The translations under genes were made by a program, and so were the position numbers. The notes beneath the pieces were generated by a model. It made no database searches. It was given only the letters and a program-made list of their open reading frames with translations, and was not told where the DNA came from. A DNA stretch of 64,000 nucleotides. It comes from Boseongicola aestuarii (GTDB taxonomy: Bacteria; Pseudomonadota; Alphaproteobacteria; Rhodobacterales; Rhodobacteraceae). Below are positions 27,866 to 37,653 of the stretch, one piece after another; the first letter of the stretch is position 1, and each line of letters begins with the position of its first letter. The stretch is from NCBI RefSeq assembly GCF_900184815.1, contig NZ_FXXQ01000001.1, positions 248,001-312,000 of the forward strand. The letters are read 5' to 3'.

Positions 27866-27936
27866 AGGACGTTTTCCACGTTTCTCATCGTAACCTAAGC
27901 GCGCAATTCAGGCGCATCAATGGGGCAGGACGCAAA

Positions 27937-28872
27937 TCAACCGTTTCTGTCCTGCTTGGCAAGGTAATCGGCGATTTCACTGGCAAGACGTGCATTATTG
28001 AGCACAAGCGCGATATTCGCCTCAAGCGAGCGACCCTCGGTCAGCTCGAAAATCCGTTGCAGCACATAAGGCGTGTTCAGCGCCCCGGACATTCCGTTTC
28101 GTTCCGCATCCGCAATCGCCCGGTCAATAACGGGGTTTATGACGTCCAGCGGGATCTCGTCCGCTTCAGGGATCGGATTGCCCACAAGATGCCCCGTTGT
28201 CTGGCCAAGTGCGCGCGACATGGCAAAATCCTGCGCGATCCCTTCGGCCGTTGCGTGCCCGACACCGCCTTCGATCTTCTGGCCATGCCAGCGCGACCAG
28301 AAGGCCGGGAAGGGGGTTTGACCCACCGTCGAAACAGGCACCCCAAGCGTTTCCAGAACTTCCATCGTTTTCGGCACGTCCAGGATCGCCTTCGCACCTG
28401 CGGACACGACGATCACCGGCGTGCGCGCCAATTCCTGCAAATCCGCCGAGATGTCGAAACTCGTCTCAGCCCCGCGATGCACGCCGCCGATGCCGCCCGT
28501 CGCAAAGACCTCGATCCCCGCAAGATGTGCAGCGATCATCGTCGCGGCCACGGTCGTCGCCCCAGTAGAGCCGGATGCCATGCACCCGGCCAGATTGCGC
28601 CGCGACAGCTTCATCACTTCTCGGCTGCCCTTGGCCCCGAGACGCTCCAGATCGGCGTCCGAAAGCCCGATCTTCAAGTGACCGTCGATCACCGCGATCG
28701 TGGCGGGTGTCGCACCAGCGTCCCGCACGATCTGTTCGACGGCGCGCGCGGTTTCGATGTTGCGCGGATAAGGCATCCCGTGACTGATAATCGTCGATTC
28801 AAGCGCGACAAGCGGCGCGCCGCTGGCGCGCGCCTCGGCCACCTCGGGCGAAAAATCGAGTGGCAAACTCAT
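27937..28872 (-). CDS. psuG: Pseudouridine-5'-phosphate glycosidase
   Basis: Cleaves pseudouridine-5'-phosphate to uracil and ribose-5-phosphate. It is 311 aa, a standard length. The family blocks are VALESTIISHGMPYP near residue 22, VIDGHLKIGL, KLSRRNLAGCMASGSTGATTVAATM, and VSAGAKAILD with the conserved Lys that forms the sugar adduct. The start overlaps the psuK stop (ATGA), with AGGAG upstream, so psuK and psuG form one translationally coupled unit for pseudouridine salvage. Confidence 0.95.
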   Translation of the reverse strand: MSLPLDFSPEVAEARASGAPLVALESTIISHGMPYPRNIETARAVEQIVRDAGATPATIAVIDGHLKIGLSDADLERLGAKGSREVMKLSRRNLAGCMASGSTGATTVAATMIAAHLAGIEVFATGGIGGVHRGAETSFDISADLQELARTPVIVVSAGAKAILDVPKTMEVLETLGVPVSTVGQTPFPAFWSRWHGQKIEGGVGHATAEGIAQDFAMSRALGQTTGHLVGNPIPEADEIPLDVINPVIDRAIADAERNGMSGALNTPYVLQRIFELTEGRSLEANIALVLNNARLASEIADYLAKQDRNG

Positions 28873-29753
28873 GATGGAACATCTCCTGAAACATATACGG
28901 CAGCGGCGCGCAAAGCCGCGTTCAGCGCGACATCCGGCGCATCCCCGCGCGCTTCGGCCGCCATATGCGCGGCCATGAACGTATCGCCCGCGCCAGTCAC
29001 ACGCGTGACCAGAACTTCCGGCGGCGTGGCAGTCAAAACGCCACTCGCACCCGCATGGGCCGCCGCGCGCCCGCCATCGGTGACCAGAATGCTCGCCGCA
29101 CCGCGTTGCAGCAAGGCAGCGGCCGCTTCCGGCGCGGTTTCGAACATCGCATTACAAAGCAGCCCGGCTTCTTCGAGGTTGACGTAGATCGTCGCATTGG
29201 CGCTGTCGAGCAGGGGCATCAGACGCTTGGCCTTTCCCGGCGACGCCGGAGCCACCCGTAAATCTGCGTTTGCAAACAGGGGGCTTTGGGCGATATCGCG
29301 CAGCAGTTCTTCGGTCAGATTGCCATCAAGCGCGATCTGTCCGGCGTAAGGCGCGGCCGCGCTGCCCAGACGGCCATCGCGCAGCGGCGTCAGGATTTTC
29401 GCATCCGCCGCTTCCAACGAATGGGCGTCCGCAATCGCCGCAATCAACCCGTTCGCGCCCTCGATCGCCATGTAGACGTCCGTCGGCAAATCCTCCGATC
29501 GATAAACATACCCGGTTTCCATACCCAACCGCGCGGCCGCCGTGATCAGCTCGTCGCCTTCTTCGTCGCGACCGATGGCGGTCAGCAAGACAGGGCGCAC
29601 GCCGAACCGCCGCAACGTCATCGCGATATTCATCGCCACACCGCCCGGAATGCGCGTAATCCGCCCCGGCACATCCGAGCCGACCCGCATCACCGCGCTG
29701 GCCCGTCCGATCACGTCCCAAAGGACCGACCCGATGCAAAGTACGTCTTTCAT
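28869..29753 (-). CDS. psuK: PfkB-family kinase, likely pseudouridine kinase
   Basis: A 294-aa ribokinase-like enzyme that would phosphorylate pseudouridine at the 5' position. Signs are PGGVAMNIAMTLRRFG near the N-terminus and VTGAGDTFMAAHMAAEA at the C-terminus, whose Asp is the catalytic base in the anion hole. PfkB kinases cannot be told apart by sequence alone, but the 4-bp overlap with psuG makes pseudouridine the clear choice. ATG 29753 (MKDVLCIGSVLWD) is preferred over a TTG 36 bp further up. It is downstream of the FAD/GcvT gene by 44 bp. Confidence 0.9.
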   Translation of the reverse strand: MKDVLCIGSVLWDVIGRASAVMRVGSDVPGRITRIPGGVAMNIAMTLRRFGVRPVLLTAIGRDEEGDELITAAARLGMETGYVYRSEDLPTDVYMAIEGANGLIAAIADAHSLEAADAKILTPLRDGRLGSAAAPYAGQIALDGNLTEELLRDIAQSPLFANADLRVAPASPGKAKRLMPLLDSANATIYVNLEEAGLLCNAMFETAPEAAAALLQRGAASILVTDGGRAAAHAGASGVLTATPPEVLVTRVTGAGDTFMAAHMAAEARGDAPDVALNAALRAAAVYVSGDVPS

Positions 29754-29797
29754 GGGCGTGGGTTTGAACGCCAAAGCCGCGCTTGGCAAGCCCGCGA

Positions 29798-32224
29798 TTA
29801 GCCTGCCTTATCGCGAAGCCGCACCCCATCCGGGTCAAACGGCGGTCTTTCCAGCACCCGCGCCTTGTGCGGTTGCCCGAGGATCGCCACATGCACCGTA
29901 TCTCCAGGTGCCGCGCTTCCCGCCTTCAGATAGGCGAGCGCCAGAGATTTCCCGACGAAATAGCCGTAAGCACCGGACGACACCTGCCCAATCGGCGTAC
30001 CATCGGTTGCAAAAATCGGCTCGCTGCCAGAGGCATCCGCCTCAAGCGCATCAATCTCCAGCAGGACCATCGTTTCGCGCGCGGGCTTGTCGGCAATGGC
30101 TTCCCAGGCCGCCTTATTGAGGAAATCCTTGTCCCGTTTGATCAAGCCGCCCAATCCGCTTTCATGCGGCCAATACTCGGGACTGTAATCGCGCCCCCAG
30201 GACCCATAGCCCTTTTCCAGCCGCATCGACATCAGGGCGCGCCCGCCAACGGGCCCCGCTCCAAGCTCTTTTCCGGCGTCCAGCAAAGCCCGGTAGAGCA
30301 CCACCTGATCGCCCTCGGCGCAATGCAATTCCCAACCCAGATCGCCAGTAAATGATACCCGGATCGCCACGCAATCAACCCCCGCCACACTGATCCGCCG
30401 CGAGCGCATGAACGGGAACCCTTCGTTCGCCAAATCCGTGTTGGTCAGGCGCCCAAGCAACTCGCGCGACCGCGGCCCCGCGACATTGAACCCCGCAATG
30501 CTCTCGGTGAGACTTTCGAACGTCGTGCCGTCGGGCAGGGGGATCGCGCGGAAGAACCGCAGATGAAACCGCTCGGCCATGCCGGATCCGACAACCCAGA
30601 ATTCATCCTTGTCCAAACGCGTCACAGTGAAATCCCCGGCCACGCCACCACGTTTGCCGATCAAAGGCGTCAGACAGGACCGCCCCACCTCGTGGGGCAT
30701 CCGGTTGGCGAACAGCGCATTCAGCCAGTCCTCGGCCCCCGGACCCTTCACGCGATACTTGGCGAAGTTCGAGATATCGAGGATCCCGGCGTTCGTGCGC
30801 AGCATCTTCACCTCACGCCCCACCGGCTCCCACCAGTTCTGTCGCGTAAAGCCATAGGTTTCCGCGTCAGGTTCCCCTTCAGCTGTAAACCACAAAGGAT
30901 GCTCCCAACCAAAATTCAGCCCGAAATGCGCGCCCATGTCCTTTTGCATCTGGTAAACGGGGCGCACCCGCGCAGGTCGCCCGGCCACGCGTTCCTCGTT
31001 CGGGAAATGGATCTTGAAACGGTTCGCATACTGATCCCCAACCCGCGCCTTGGTGAAGGCCTTGCCAGCCCATGCGCCGTACCGCGCCATGTCCCACCCA
31101 AACATGTCCAGCGTCGGCTCGCCTTCCACCATCCACTCCGCCGAAAGCCTCCCCAGACCGCCGTTCTGGGAAAAGCCCGGAATAATCCCGCAACAACAGA
31201 AATACCCGTCCAACTCGGGCACCGGCCCGAACAGGGCCGCGCTATCGGGCGACCAGATCATCGGCCCGTTGATCACCCGCTTGATCCCGGCCTCGCCCAC
31301 GGCAGGCACCCGGTCGATCGCCCGCATCATATTGTCTTCGATGCGCTCCAGATCGTCGGCAAACAGCTCATGGCCAAAGCCCTGCGGCGTGCCGTCTTCC
31401 GCCCAGAACCGGACGTCCTTCTCATAAGCCCCAACCAAAAGACCCTGACCCTCTTGCCGGAGATAATACTCGCCATCGCGATCCGCCACAGACGGCAATC
31501 GCCGGTCCATCGCGGCGATCTCTGCAATCGTCTCGGTCACGAAATACTGATGCTCGGTCGGTAACAGTGGTAAATCCACGCCCGCCATCGCGCCGACTTC
31601 GCGTGCCCAAAGTCCGGCGGCATTCACCACCCAAGGCGTGCGAATATCGCCCTTTTCGGTCCGCACGATCCAACTGCCATCCGGCTGCTGCTCCGTCGCA
31701 ATAACCGGCGTAAAGCGATGAATTTCCGCCCCCCGCTGCCGCGCCCCAACAGCGTAAGCATTGGTCACCCCGGACGGATCCACGTTGCCCCCGTCGGGCT
31801 CAAACATGATGCAGCGAATACCGTCGAAATCGACCAGAGGATGCAACCGCTCGGCCTCATCCCGGCTCACCTCATGGAAATTCATCCCATACCGCCGCGC
31901 TTTTGCTTCTTGTAGCCGCAGTTGATGCTCGCGTGCCTCGGTTTGCGCCAGATACAGGGATCCGGGCTGAAACACCCCGCAGCTTTGCCCGGTTTCAGCC
32001 TCCAACTCGGCATAGAGGTTCATCGTATAATGCTGAAGCCGCGAGATATTCGTGCTGTCATGCAGCCCGTGGATGTTGGCCGCCGCGTGCCACGTCGACC
32101 CACTTGTCAACTCGGATCGCTCCAACAGGACCACATCCGACCACCCCAGCTTTGCAAGATGATAGAGTATCGAGCATCCGATAACGCCGCCTCCGATGAC
32201 GACGGCCTGAGCATGGGTGCGCAT
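29798..32224 (-). CDS. FAD-dependent dimethylglycine/sarcosine-dehydrogenase-like enzyme with GcvT domain
   Basis: An 808-aa two-part enzyme for oxidative N-demethylation. Residues 1-400 are a DAO-type FAD domain: VVIGGGVIGCSILYHLAKLG at 8-27 binds FAD, and SGSTWHAA near 42-49 carries the His used for covalent FAD in dimethylglycine dehydrogenase. Residues ~420-800 are an aminomethyltransferase-like (GcvT) domain, which binds tetrahydrofolate and captures the C1 unit. Rhodobacteraceae carry many such paralogues with different methylamine substrates, so dimethylglycine itself is only one option. No folate-pathway gene is next to it. Confidence 0.9.
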   Translation of the reverse strand: MRTHAQAVVIGGGVIGCSILYHLAKLGWSDVVLLERSELTSGSTWHAAANIHGLHDSTNISRLQHYTMNLYAELEAETGQSCGVFQPGSLYLAQTEAREHQLRLQEAKARRYGMNFHEVSRDEAERLHPLVDFDGIRCIMFEPDGGNVDPSGVTNAYAVGARQRGAEIHRFTPVIATEQQPDGSWIVRTEKGDIRTPWVVNAAGLWAREVGAMAGVDLPLLPTEHQYFVTETIAEIAAMDRRLPSVADRDGEYYLRQEGQGLLVGAYEKDVRFWAEDGTPQGFGHELFADDLERIEDNMMRAIDRVPAVGEAGIKRVINGPMIWSPDSAALFGPVPELDGYFCCCGIIPGFSQNGGLGRLSAEWMVEGEPTLDMFGWDMARYGAWAGKAFTKARVGDQYANRFKIHFPNEERVAGRPARVRPVYQMQKDMGAHFGLNFGWEHPLWFTAEGEPDAETYGFTRQNWWEPVGREVKMLRTNAGILDISNFAKYRVKGPGAEDWLNALFANRMPHEVGRSCLTPLIGKRGGVAGDFTVTRLDKDEFWVVGSGMAERFHLRFFRAIPLPDGTTFESLTESIAGFNVAGPRSRELLGRLTNTDLANEGFPFMRSRRISVAGVDCVAIRVSFTGDLGWELHCAEGDQVVLYRALLDAGKELGAGPVGGRALMSMRLEKGYGSWGRDYSPEYWPHESGLGGLIKRDKDFLNKAAWEAIADKPARETMVLLEIDALEADASGSEPIFATDGTPIGQVSSGAYGYFVGKSLALAYLKAGSAAPGDTVHVAILGQPHKARVLERPPFDPDGVRLRDKAG

Positions 32225-32335
32225 GAGGTATCCTATTGCTGCTTCCTGGGCAGCTAAGAAGCCTCACGCTCGGCGGTCTGAGCGAAAAGCGCCATTTCCT
32301 GCCAAGTTTGCGGCGGATTTGGTTCAAGCGGTAGT

Positions 32336-34054
32336 TTAAGTGCGCCGCCCCGAGAACTTCGCTTTCCAGTCTTCCACTTCTTCGTCGGTGATCTTGCGGA
32401 ACAAGACATCCGGCACGGCAAAGGCGTGACCAGCGGGCAGGGCGCCCAAGGCTGCCCGCACATCATCGGGCCAAGACGTGTCCAGCGTGTTCATCGAACT
32501 CAGCATCCGCGCCGCCGCATCCGGAATGAACGGCGCTGAAATCACCGCATAAAGACGCACAAGGTTTAACGCCAAGCGCACAATCGCCGCCGCGCGGTCC
32601 GGATCCTCCTTGAACACAACCCAAGGCGCCGCCGACTGCAAATACTCATTGCCCAGCACCCAAAGCGCGCGCAACTCAGCCGCCGACTTCCGCACTTCCA
32701 TCGCTTCCATCTGCGCCGAATACTTCGCCAAACCGTCTTCAAGCCGCGCAATCAGCGCCTCTTCATCCGGCCCCCATTCCCCGCCAGAAGGCACGCCCTC
32801 GCCAAACTTCGACCGGCAGAACTTCGTGATCCGGCTGACGAAATTGCCCAGCACATCTGCCAGATCCTTGTTTACGGAAGCCTGGAAATTCTCCCAGGTA
32901 AACTCACTGTCCGAGCTTTCCGGCGCATGGCTGAGAAGCCACCAGCGCCAATAATCGGCAGGCAGGATCTCCAACGCCTGATCCATGAACACACCACGCC
33001 CCTGCGAGGTCGAAAACTGCCCGCCATCATAATTCAGGTAATTGAACGACTTGATGTAATCGACCAGCTTCCATGGCTCACCCGAGCCGATGATCGTTGC
33101 CGGGAAGGACAGCGTGTGGAAGGGCACATTGTCCTTGCCCATGAACTGGACGTATTTCACGTCGTCCGCGCCCCTGTCGGTACGCCACCAGCGCTCCCAG
33201 TCGTCGTCAGGACGGCCCAGTGCATCTGTCCATTCCTTCGCACAGGCAATGTATTCAATGGGCGCATCGAACCAGACGTAAAACACTTTGTCTTCCATTC
33301 CCGGCCACGGCTGATCACCGCGCTTCACCGGCACGCCCCAGTCCAGATCCCGTGTGATCCCCCGGTCCTGCAAACCGTCCCCATCATTCAGCCACTTCTT
33401 GGCAATCGAAGTCGTCAGGATCGGCCAGTCCGTCTTGCTGTCGATCCAGGCCTGCAACTCGCCGCGCAAGGACCGCTGCTTCAGGTAGAGATGCTTCGTC
33501 TCGCGCACCTCAAGATCGGTCGAGCCCGAAATTGCCGACCTCGGCTCGATAAGGTCTGTCGGGTCCAGTTGCTTGGTGCAATTCTCACACTGATCGCCCC
33601 GCGCCTTGTCATAGCCGCAGTTGGGGCAGGTGCCCTCGATATAACGATCCGGCAAGAACCGCCCGTCCGCATGAGAATAAACCTGCGACTCAACGACTTC
33701 CTCGATCAAACCCGCATCCGCCAGCCTGCCCGCAAAATGCTGCGTCAGGCGACGGTTCTGCTCGGAAGACGACCGCCCGAACTTGTCGAACGACAACCCG
33801 AACCCATCCGACAAGTCCTTCTGAACCGCCCACATCTCCGCACAATACTGCTCCACGGGCTTGCCGGCCTTCGCCGCCGCCAGTTCCGCAGGCGTGCCAT
33901 GCTCATCCGTGGCGCAAAGGAACAAAACCTCGTTCCCGCGGCTGCGCATATACCGCGCATAAAGGTCCGCCGGCAGTTGCGAACCCACCAGATTGCCCAA
34001 ATGCTTGATCCCGTTGATATACGGTATCGCGGAAGTGATCAGAATGCGCGCCAT
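32336..34054 (-). CDS. metG: Methionyl-tRNA synthetase
   Basis: A 572-aa class I synthetase charging tRNA-Met. The HIGH-equivalent is IKHLGN near residue 15; the zinc knuckle [17 protein letters not shown] is near 140; the KMSKS-equivalent is degenerate, [11 protein letters not shown] near 340, as in a known MetG subgroup with FSTSQ. The anticodon-binding helical domain follows, and there is no C-terminal tRNA-binding EMAP domain. ATG 34054 is chosen over an upstream in-frame ATG (34087) because AGGGGA precedes it. Transcribed divergently from rpsB. Confidence 0.95.
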   Translation of the reverse strand: MARILITSAIPYINGIKHLGNLVGSQLPADLYARYMRSRGNEVLFLCATDEHGTPAELAAAKAGKPVEQYCAEMWAVQKDLSDGFGLSFDKFGRSSSEQNRRLTQHFAGRLADAGLIEEVVESQVYSHADGRFLPDRYIEGTCPNCGYDKARGDQCENCTKQLDPTDLIEPRSAISGSTDLEVRETKHLYLKQRSLRGELQAWIDSKTDWPILTTSIAKKWLNDGDGLQDRGITRDLDWGVPVKRGDQPWPGMEDKVFYVWFDAPIEYIACAKEWTDALGRPDDDWERWWRTDRGADDVKYVQFMGKDNVPFHTLSFPATIIGSGEPWKLVDYIKSFNYLNYDGGQFSTSQGRGVFMDQALEILPADYWRWWLLSHAPESSDSEFTWENFQASVNKDLADVLGNFVSRITKFCRSKFGEGVPSGGEWGPDEEALIARLEDGLAKYSAQMEAMEVRKSAAELRALWVLGNEYLQSAAPWVVFKEDPDRAAAIVRLALNLVRLYAVISAPFIPDAAARMLSSMNTLDTSWPDDVRAALGALPAGHAFAVPDVLFRKITDEEVEDWKAKFSGRRT

Positions 34055-34112
34055 GCCAGGAAGTCCCCTAATTTCAGCGCCAAGCACTTACCCCAGCCCG
34101 CCGCGCGCGTCA

Positions 34113-34165
34113 CCCCTTCTTCTGTTGGAAAATATCCTGGGGAGCGCGAGGGGCAAAGCCCTTCG
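34113..34165. repeat. Dispersed intergenic repeat, copy 2 (composite)
   Basis: The minus strand reads GGATATTTTCCAACAGAAGA (34136-34117), matching the motif at 60787 and, less exactly, 10114 and 53083. On the plus strand it runs into CCTGGGGAGCGCGAGGGGCA and AAGCCC, a block that recurs at 60847-60882. It lies between metG and rpsB and has no ORF. Confidence 0.55.
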
Positions 34166-34199
34166 CACACCTCGGCGCCGAAGGCGTCGACAACACCCC

Positions 34200-34228
34200 T
34201 TGCAAACCATCCCAAACCCGTCTAAGTC
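34200..34228 (+). promoter_or_regulatory. Possible promoter of rpsB-tsf
   Basis: TTGCAA, 17 bp, TAAGTC: the -35 is good and the -10 weak. A start near 34235 would place the whole leader structure of 34243-34318 in the mRNA. Confidence 0.35.
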
Positions 34229-34242
34229 GCGCTCACTTCACA

Positions 34243-34318
34243 GGCAGAGCTTGGGTCGTCCGGGGGAGAAATCCCCGAACAATCCGCCGGTTGGGAGAAA
34301 TCCCTTGATGGCTCTGCC
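34243..34318 (+). promoter_or_regulatory. Structured rpsB leader RNA (alphaproteobacterial rpsB motif)
   Basis: An 8-bp closing stem, GGCAGAGC (34243-34250) with GCTCTGCC (34311-34318), encloses two tandem hairpins that both read GGGAGAAATCCC (34264-34275 and 34293-34304). This three-way arrangement ends 30 bp before the rpsB ATG. An rpsB leader motif has been described from alphaproteobacteria, including Pelagibacter; it is thought to bind S2 for autoregulation. The pairing here is read directly from the sequence; the match to that motif is from memory. Confidence 0.75.
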
Positions 34319-34348
34319 GAGGCGCGAAACCGGAAAGGAACCTTGGAC

Positions 34349-35161
34349 ATGGCGCTCCCTGAATTCACTATGCGTCAGCTTTTGGAAGCTGGCGTTCACT
34401 TTGGTCACCAGACCCAGCGATGGAACCCCAAGATGGGTGAGTTCATCTACGGCGACCGCAACGGCATCCACATCATGGATCTCACACAGACCGTCCCAAT
34501 GCTGGACGCCGCGCTGAACGTGATCCGTGAAACCGTTGCAAAGAACGGCCGCATTCTGTTCGTCGGCACCAAGCGTCAGGCACAAAAGCCCGTCGCCGAT
34601 GCCGCAGAGCGTTGCGCACAGTATTACATGAACCATCGCTGGCTTGGCGGCACGCTGACCAACTGGAAAACCGTTTCCCAGTCGATCAAACGCCTGAAAG
34701 CCATTGACGAGCAGATGGAAGGTGGCGCCGAAGGCCTCACCAAGAAAGAACGTCTCGGCATGGAGCGCGAGCAGGCCAAACTGCAGGCCTCGCTTGGTGG
34801 CATTCGCGAAATGGGCGGCGTACCCGACCTGATTTTCGTCATCGACGTGAACAAGGAAGACCTCGCCATCGCCGAAGCCAAAAAGCTCGGCATCCCGGTT
34901 GTGGCTGTGGTCGACACGAACTGCTCGCCCGATGGTGTGGATTACATCATCCCCGGCAACGACGACGCAGCCCGCGCCATTGCGCTTTACTGCGATCTGG
35001 CCAGCCGCGCAGCCCTCGACGGCATGAGCGCACAGCTCGGCGCCGCCGGCGTTGACCTCGGCGCGCTGGAAGAAGCCGTCGAAGAAGCCATCGAGCCAGA
35101 AGCAGCCCCGGCTGCTGAAGCTCCTGCAGAAGACGCAGCGGCAGACGCCAAAGCCGAATAA
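34349..35161 (+). CDS. rpsB: 30S ribosomal protein S2
   Basis: A 270-aa small-subunit protein. [29 protein letters not shown] is the S2 start signature and [38 protein letters not shown] the conserved second half. The C-terminus is an Ala/Glu-rich acidic tail, as in related alphaproteobacteria. ATG 34349 with AAAGGA upstream is preferred over TTG 34343 (two codons earlier). First gene of rpsB-tsf behind a structured leader. Confidence 0.96.
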   Translation: MALPEFTMRQLLEAGVHFGHQTQRWNPKMGEFIYGDRNGIHIMDLTQTVPMLDAALNVIRETVAKNGRILFVGTKRQAQKPVADAAERCAQYYMNHRWLGGTLTNWKTVSQSIKRLKAIDEQMEGGAEGLTKKERLGMEREQAKLQASLGGIREMGGVPDLIFVIDVNKEDLAIAEAKKLGIPVVAVVDTNCSPDGVDYIIPGNDDAARAIALYCDLASRAALDGMSAQLGAAGVDLGALEEAVEEAIEPEAAPAAEAPAEDAAADAKAE

Positions 35162-35191
35162 GGCTGGCATAGACCGCAAAGACAGATCAGG

Positions 35192-35209
35192 GCGCGACGA
35201 AAGTCGCGT
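35192..35209 (+). promoter_or_regulatory. Intercistronic hairpin between rpsB and tsf
   Basis: GCGCGAC-GAAA-GTCGCGT, a 7-bp stem (one G-T end pair) with a GNRA tetraloop and no T tail, so not a terminator. It may stabilise the rpsB mRNA end or set the S2:EF-Ts ratio. Confidence 0.45.
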
Positions 35210-35239
35210 CCGCACCCGTTACATTTGAGGAGAGCCGAA

Positions 35240-36121
35240 ATGGCAATCACAGCTGCACTTGTGAAAGAGCTGCGCGAGAAATCCGGCGCAGGCATGATGG
35301 ACGCCAAAAAGGCGCTGACCGAAACCGACGGCGACATGGAAGCCGCTCAGGACTGGTTGCGCACCAAAGGCCTTGCAAAGGCTGAAAAGAAATCTGGTCG
35401 CACCGCGGCAGAAGGCCTCGTCGGCGTTTCCGCATCGGGCGGCACGGCCGTTGCGGTCGAGATCAACTCGGAAACCGACTTCGTCGCCAAAAACGCCGAA
35501 TTCCAGGCGATGGTCGCAAGCATCGCATCCGTCGCTGCTACCGTTGATGACATCGAGGCGCTGAAAACCGCCAAGATCGACGGCAAGCCCGTCGCCGACG
35601 TCGTGACCGACGCGGTTGCTAAGATCGGCGAAAACATGGGCGTGCGCCGCATGGCCAAACTCTCCGGCGACAATGTAGCGACCTACATCCACAATGCCGC
35701 CGCCGAAGGCATGGGCAAGATCGGCGTTCTCGTGGCCTATACGGGCGACGATGCCGAATTCGCGCGCGGTGTTGGCATGCACATCGCAGCCATCAACCCG
35801 GCAGCCCTGTCCGAAGCCGACCTTGACGCGGACACGGTCGAAAAAGAGAAGCAAATCCAGATGGATATCGCCCGCGAGAGTGGCAAGCCGGAAGCTGTCA
35901 TCGAAAAGATGATCGGTGGACGGATGCAGAAATGGCTCTCCGAGGTCACGTTGTTGAATCAGCCCTACGTCAAAAGCGAAGACGGCAAGACAACCGTCGG
36001 CAAAGCCGCCGAAGCCGCTGGCGTAACGATCACTGGTTTCGTCCGGCTCGAAGTCGGCGAAGGCATTGAAAAAGTGGAAGAAGACTTCGCCGCAGAAGTC
36101 GCGAAAGCCGCCAAAGGCTGA
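35240..36121 (+). CDS. tsf: Translation elongation factor Ts
   Basis: The 293-aa nucleotide exchange factor for EF-Tu. [44 protein letters not shown] is the N-terminal UBA-like domain plus the Tu-contact motif, followed by [11 protein letters not shown] and two core subdomains. ATG 35240 has GAGGAG 7 bp upstream; an in-frame ATG five codons earlier lacks one. It is 78 bp after rpsB with a hairpin in between. Confidence 0.97.
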   Translation: MAITAALVKELREKSGAGMMDAKKALTETDGDMEAAQDWLRTKGLAKAEKKSGRTAAEGLVGVSASGGTAVAVEINSETDFVAKNAEFQAMVASIASVAATVDDIEALKTAKIDGKPVADVVTDAVAKIGENMGVRRMAKLSGDNVATYIHNAAAEGMGKIGVLVAYTGDDAEFARGVGMHIAAINPAALSEADLDADTVEKEKQIQMDIARESGKPEAVIEKMIGGRMQKWLSEVTLLNQPYVKSEDGKTTVGKAAEAAGVTITGFVRLEVGEGIEKVEEDFAAEVAKAAKG

Positions 36122-36132
36122 TCCAAAGAAAA

Positions 36133-36162
36133 AGGCGGAGCCGCCGGGACGCTGCTCCGCCT
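36133..36162 (+). terminator. Hairpin after tsf, probable transcript end
   Basis: AGGCGGAGC and GCTCCGCCT form a perfect 9-bp stem around a 12-nt loop, 11 bp after the tsf stop. There is no T run, so release may need Rho. Confidence 0.55.
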
Positions 36163-36466
36163 GATACACTTACCCACCCTGCGCGCGACCAATGGGGATG
36201 AGGAACTGGCGCAGGCTTCACTCGTCTTGTTGAATTGCCGGCCATTTGACGGAATATACGCCAGCAGGCCGGCGTCGGTTACCCGACCCCCCACGGTTCC
36301 ACCCGATATCACGAGCGTTGACAGAGGGACGTTCCAAAGGACAAAGCCTCCACTCACGGAACGCTTGTAGTATGCCCACCAAATTGACGTCAGGGAAGTA
36401 TGGTTTTCCATACCGCCAGCTCTTTTCGCGACAGACCGGTGAAGCGACCGCGAAACGCCTTGTTCG
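36163..36466. other. Gene-poor stretch between tsf and the LuxR gene
   Basis: Both genes converge here. A minus-strand frame from 36411 is open for ~83 codons in this gap and then runs antisense into tsf; its product shows no domain I know and there is no ribosome site. I see no tRNA cloverleaf and no repeat. Confidence 0.4.
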
Positions 36467-37210
36467 TCAGCCCTCGAACATAAAGAACTGCCGCTGAAGC
36501 GACGCTTTCATGATTGCCTGAGCTGTGGTCTCGACCTCAAGGGCTTCACGCGCCTTGCGCAGGTGCTTTTCAACCGTCGCGGGCGTCAACCCCATGATTG
36601 TCGCCGCGTCCTGCGTCGTTTTCCCTTCGCTTACCCACTCCAAAGCCTCGCGCTGGCGCTTTGACAGTCGCTGCTGGGCGGCAGGAACGGGCAGGGAGGC
36701 CAGCTTCAGATGCGCAACATGCGCCAGGATTTCGATTTCCTCGCCCTTGTCCTTCCAAATCCCATCGACATCCCCCTGGTTCAGACCCGACATCGCCGTC
36801 AGACCGATGGCGGCTTTCTGGCGAGGGGAGGGGTCCGGAAACGACACTGTCAGGCCCGCCAACACATCGAACTCCTTGTTCAACTCCAACACTTTGAAAT
36901 TGTCTTTCGTCAGAGTATCCGCGATCCGGGAGACATAGGACCAGGGCATTCCGCCCTCATTTTCGACAGCCCAGACCGCCATGGGCGCATAAACGAACAT
37001 CCGTTCCGACACAAAGGCGCGCACGTAATCATCCGGATGGTTGGACAATATCAGCATGTCCGCCGGATTTCCCAGCGATGCCTGCGTGCGAAACCGCGTC
37101 ATTCCATATAGAAGACGGTCAAACCCGTATCGCGCCATCTCCTCGACAAGGATTGCCCAGGTTGCCTCAACTGATTTCGCGCAAAGTAGTCTCAGCAATA
37201 CGGAATTCAC
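36467..37210 (-). CDS. LuxR-family regulator with atypical autoinducer-binding pocket
   Basis: A 247-aa transcription factor: an N-terminal autoinducer-binding-like domain (about 15-165) and a C-terminal LuxR helix-turn-helix, LSKRQREALEWVSEGKTTQDAATIMGLTPATVEKHLRKAREAL (near 182-224). Aligned to LasR/TraR, the pocket Trp and Tyr become Tyr62 and Phe66, and the Asp that hydrogen-bonds the acyl-homoserine-lactone amide becomes Ala75 (in MFVYAPMAVW), while Pro76 and Trp90 are kept. So it may bind another ligand or none. No luxI synthase is in the window, making it a solo. It starts 2 bp after the aroQ stop and is thus in that operon. Confidence 0.88.
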   Translation of the reverse strand: MNSVLLRLLCAKSVEATWAILVEEMARYGFDRLLYGMTRFRTQASLGNPADMLILSNHPDDYVRAFVSERMFVYAPMAVWAVENEGGMPWSYVSRIADTLTKDNFKVLELNKEFDVLAGLTVSFPDPSPRQKAAIGLTAMSGLNQGDVDGIWKDKGEEIEILAHVAHLKLASLPVPAAQQRLSKRQREALEWVSEGKTTQDAATIMGLTPATVEKHLRKAREALEVETTAQAIMKASLQRQFFMFEG

Positions 37211-37212
37211 TG

Positions 37213-37653
37213 CTACAGCACGCTCAGATGTTCGGCCAGGGCCCTGATTGCCAAGGCATATCCCTGAATCCCGACGCCGGATATGATGCCCACCGCCGCA
37301 GGCGTGATAAAGCTGTGATGGCGAAACGGCTCGCGAGCGTGAATGTTCGAGATATGAACCTCGACCACGGCCATTTCGGTTCCGACAATGGCGTCATGCA
37401 GCGCAATCGACGTATGCGAATAAGCACCGGCGTTCAGCACGATCCCGTTGTGGACACCGCGCGCAGCGTGGATGGCATCGACCAGAACACCTTCGTGGTT
37501 CGATTGCAGACAGTCGATCTCCAGCGCAAACTCTGCCGCGGTATCACGACACAGCACCTCGACATCCGCCAGCGTCGCCGTGCCATAGACATCGGGCTGG
37601 CGCGTTCCGAGAAGGTTCAGGTTGGGACCATTCAATATCAGAAGCGAAGCCAT
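37213..37653 (-). CDS. aroQ: 3-dehydroquinate dehydratase, type II
   Basis: A 146-aa dodecameric enzyme of the shikimate pathway, removing water from 3-dehydroquinate. Signatures are [20 protein letters not shown] at the N-terminus, [34 protein letters not shown] and [19 protein letters not shown], with the catalytic His and Arg. It is followed immediately by the LuxR-type gene. A ribosome site (AAAGGAA) stands 7 bp before the ATG. Confidence 0.95.
   Translation of the reverse strand: MASLLILNGPNLNLLGTRQPDVYGTATLADVEVLCRDTAAEFALEIDCLQSNHEGVLVDAIHAARGVHNGIVLNAGAYSHTSIALHDAIVGTEMAVVEVHISNIHAREPFRHHSFITPAAVGIISGVGIQGYALAIRALAEHLSVL

Noticed and set aside
29753-29789. Longer psuK start at TTG 29789
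   Set aside because: The added 12 residues are not kinase-like and there is no better ribosome site; ATG 29753 opens the normal first beta strand.
32927-34225. 432-codon plus-strand frame opposite metG
   Set aside because: Antisense shadow of a certain synthetase gene; no ribosome site or known motif.
35965-36411. 148-codon minus-strand frame downstream of tsf
   Set aside because: Half of it is antisense to tsf and the remainder has no recognisable protein character or ribosome site.
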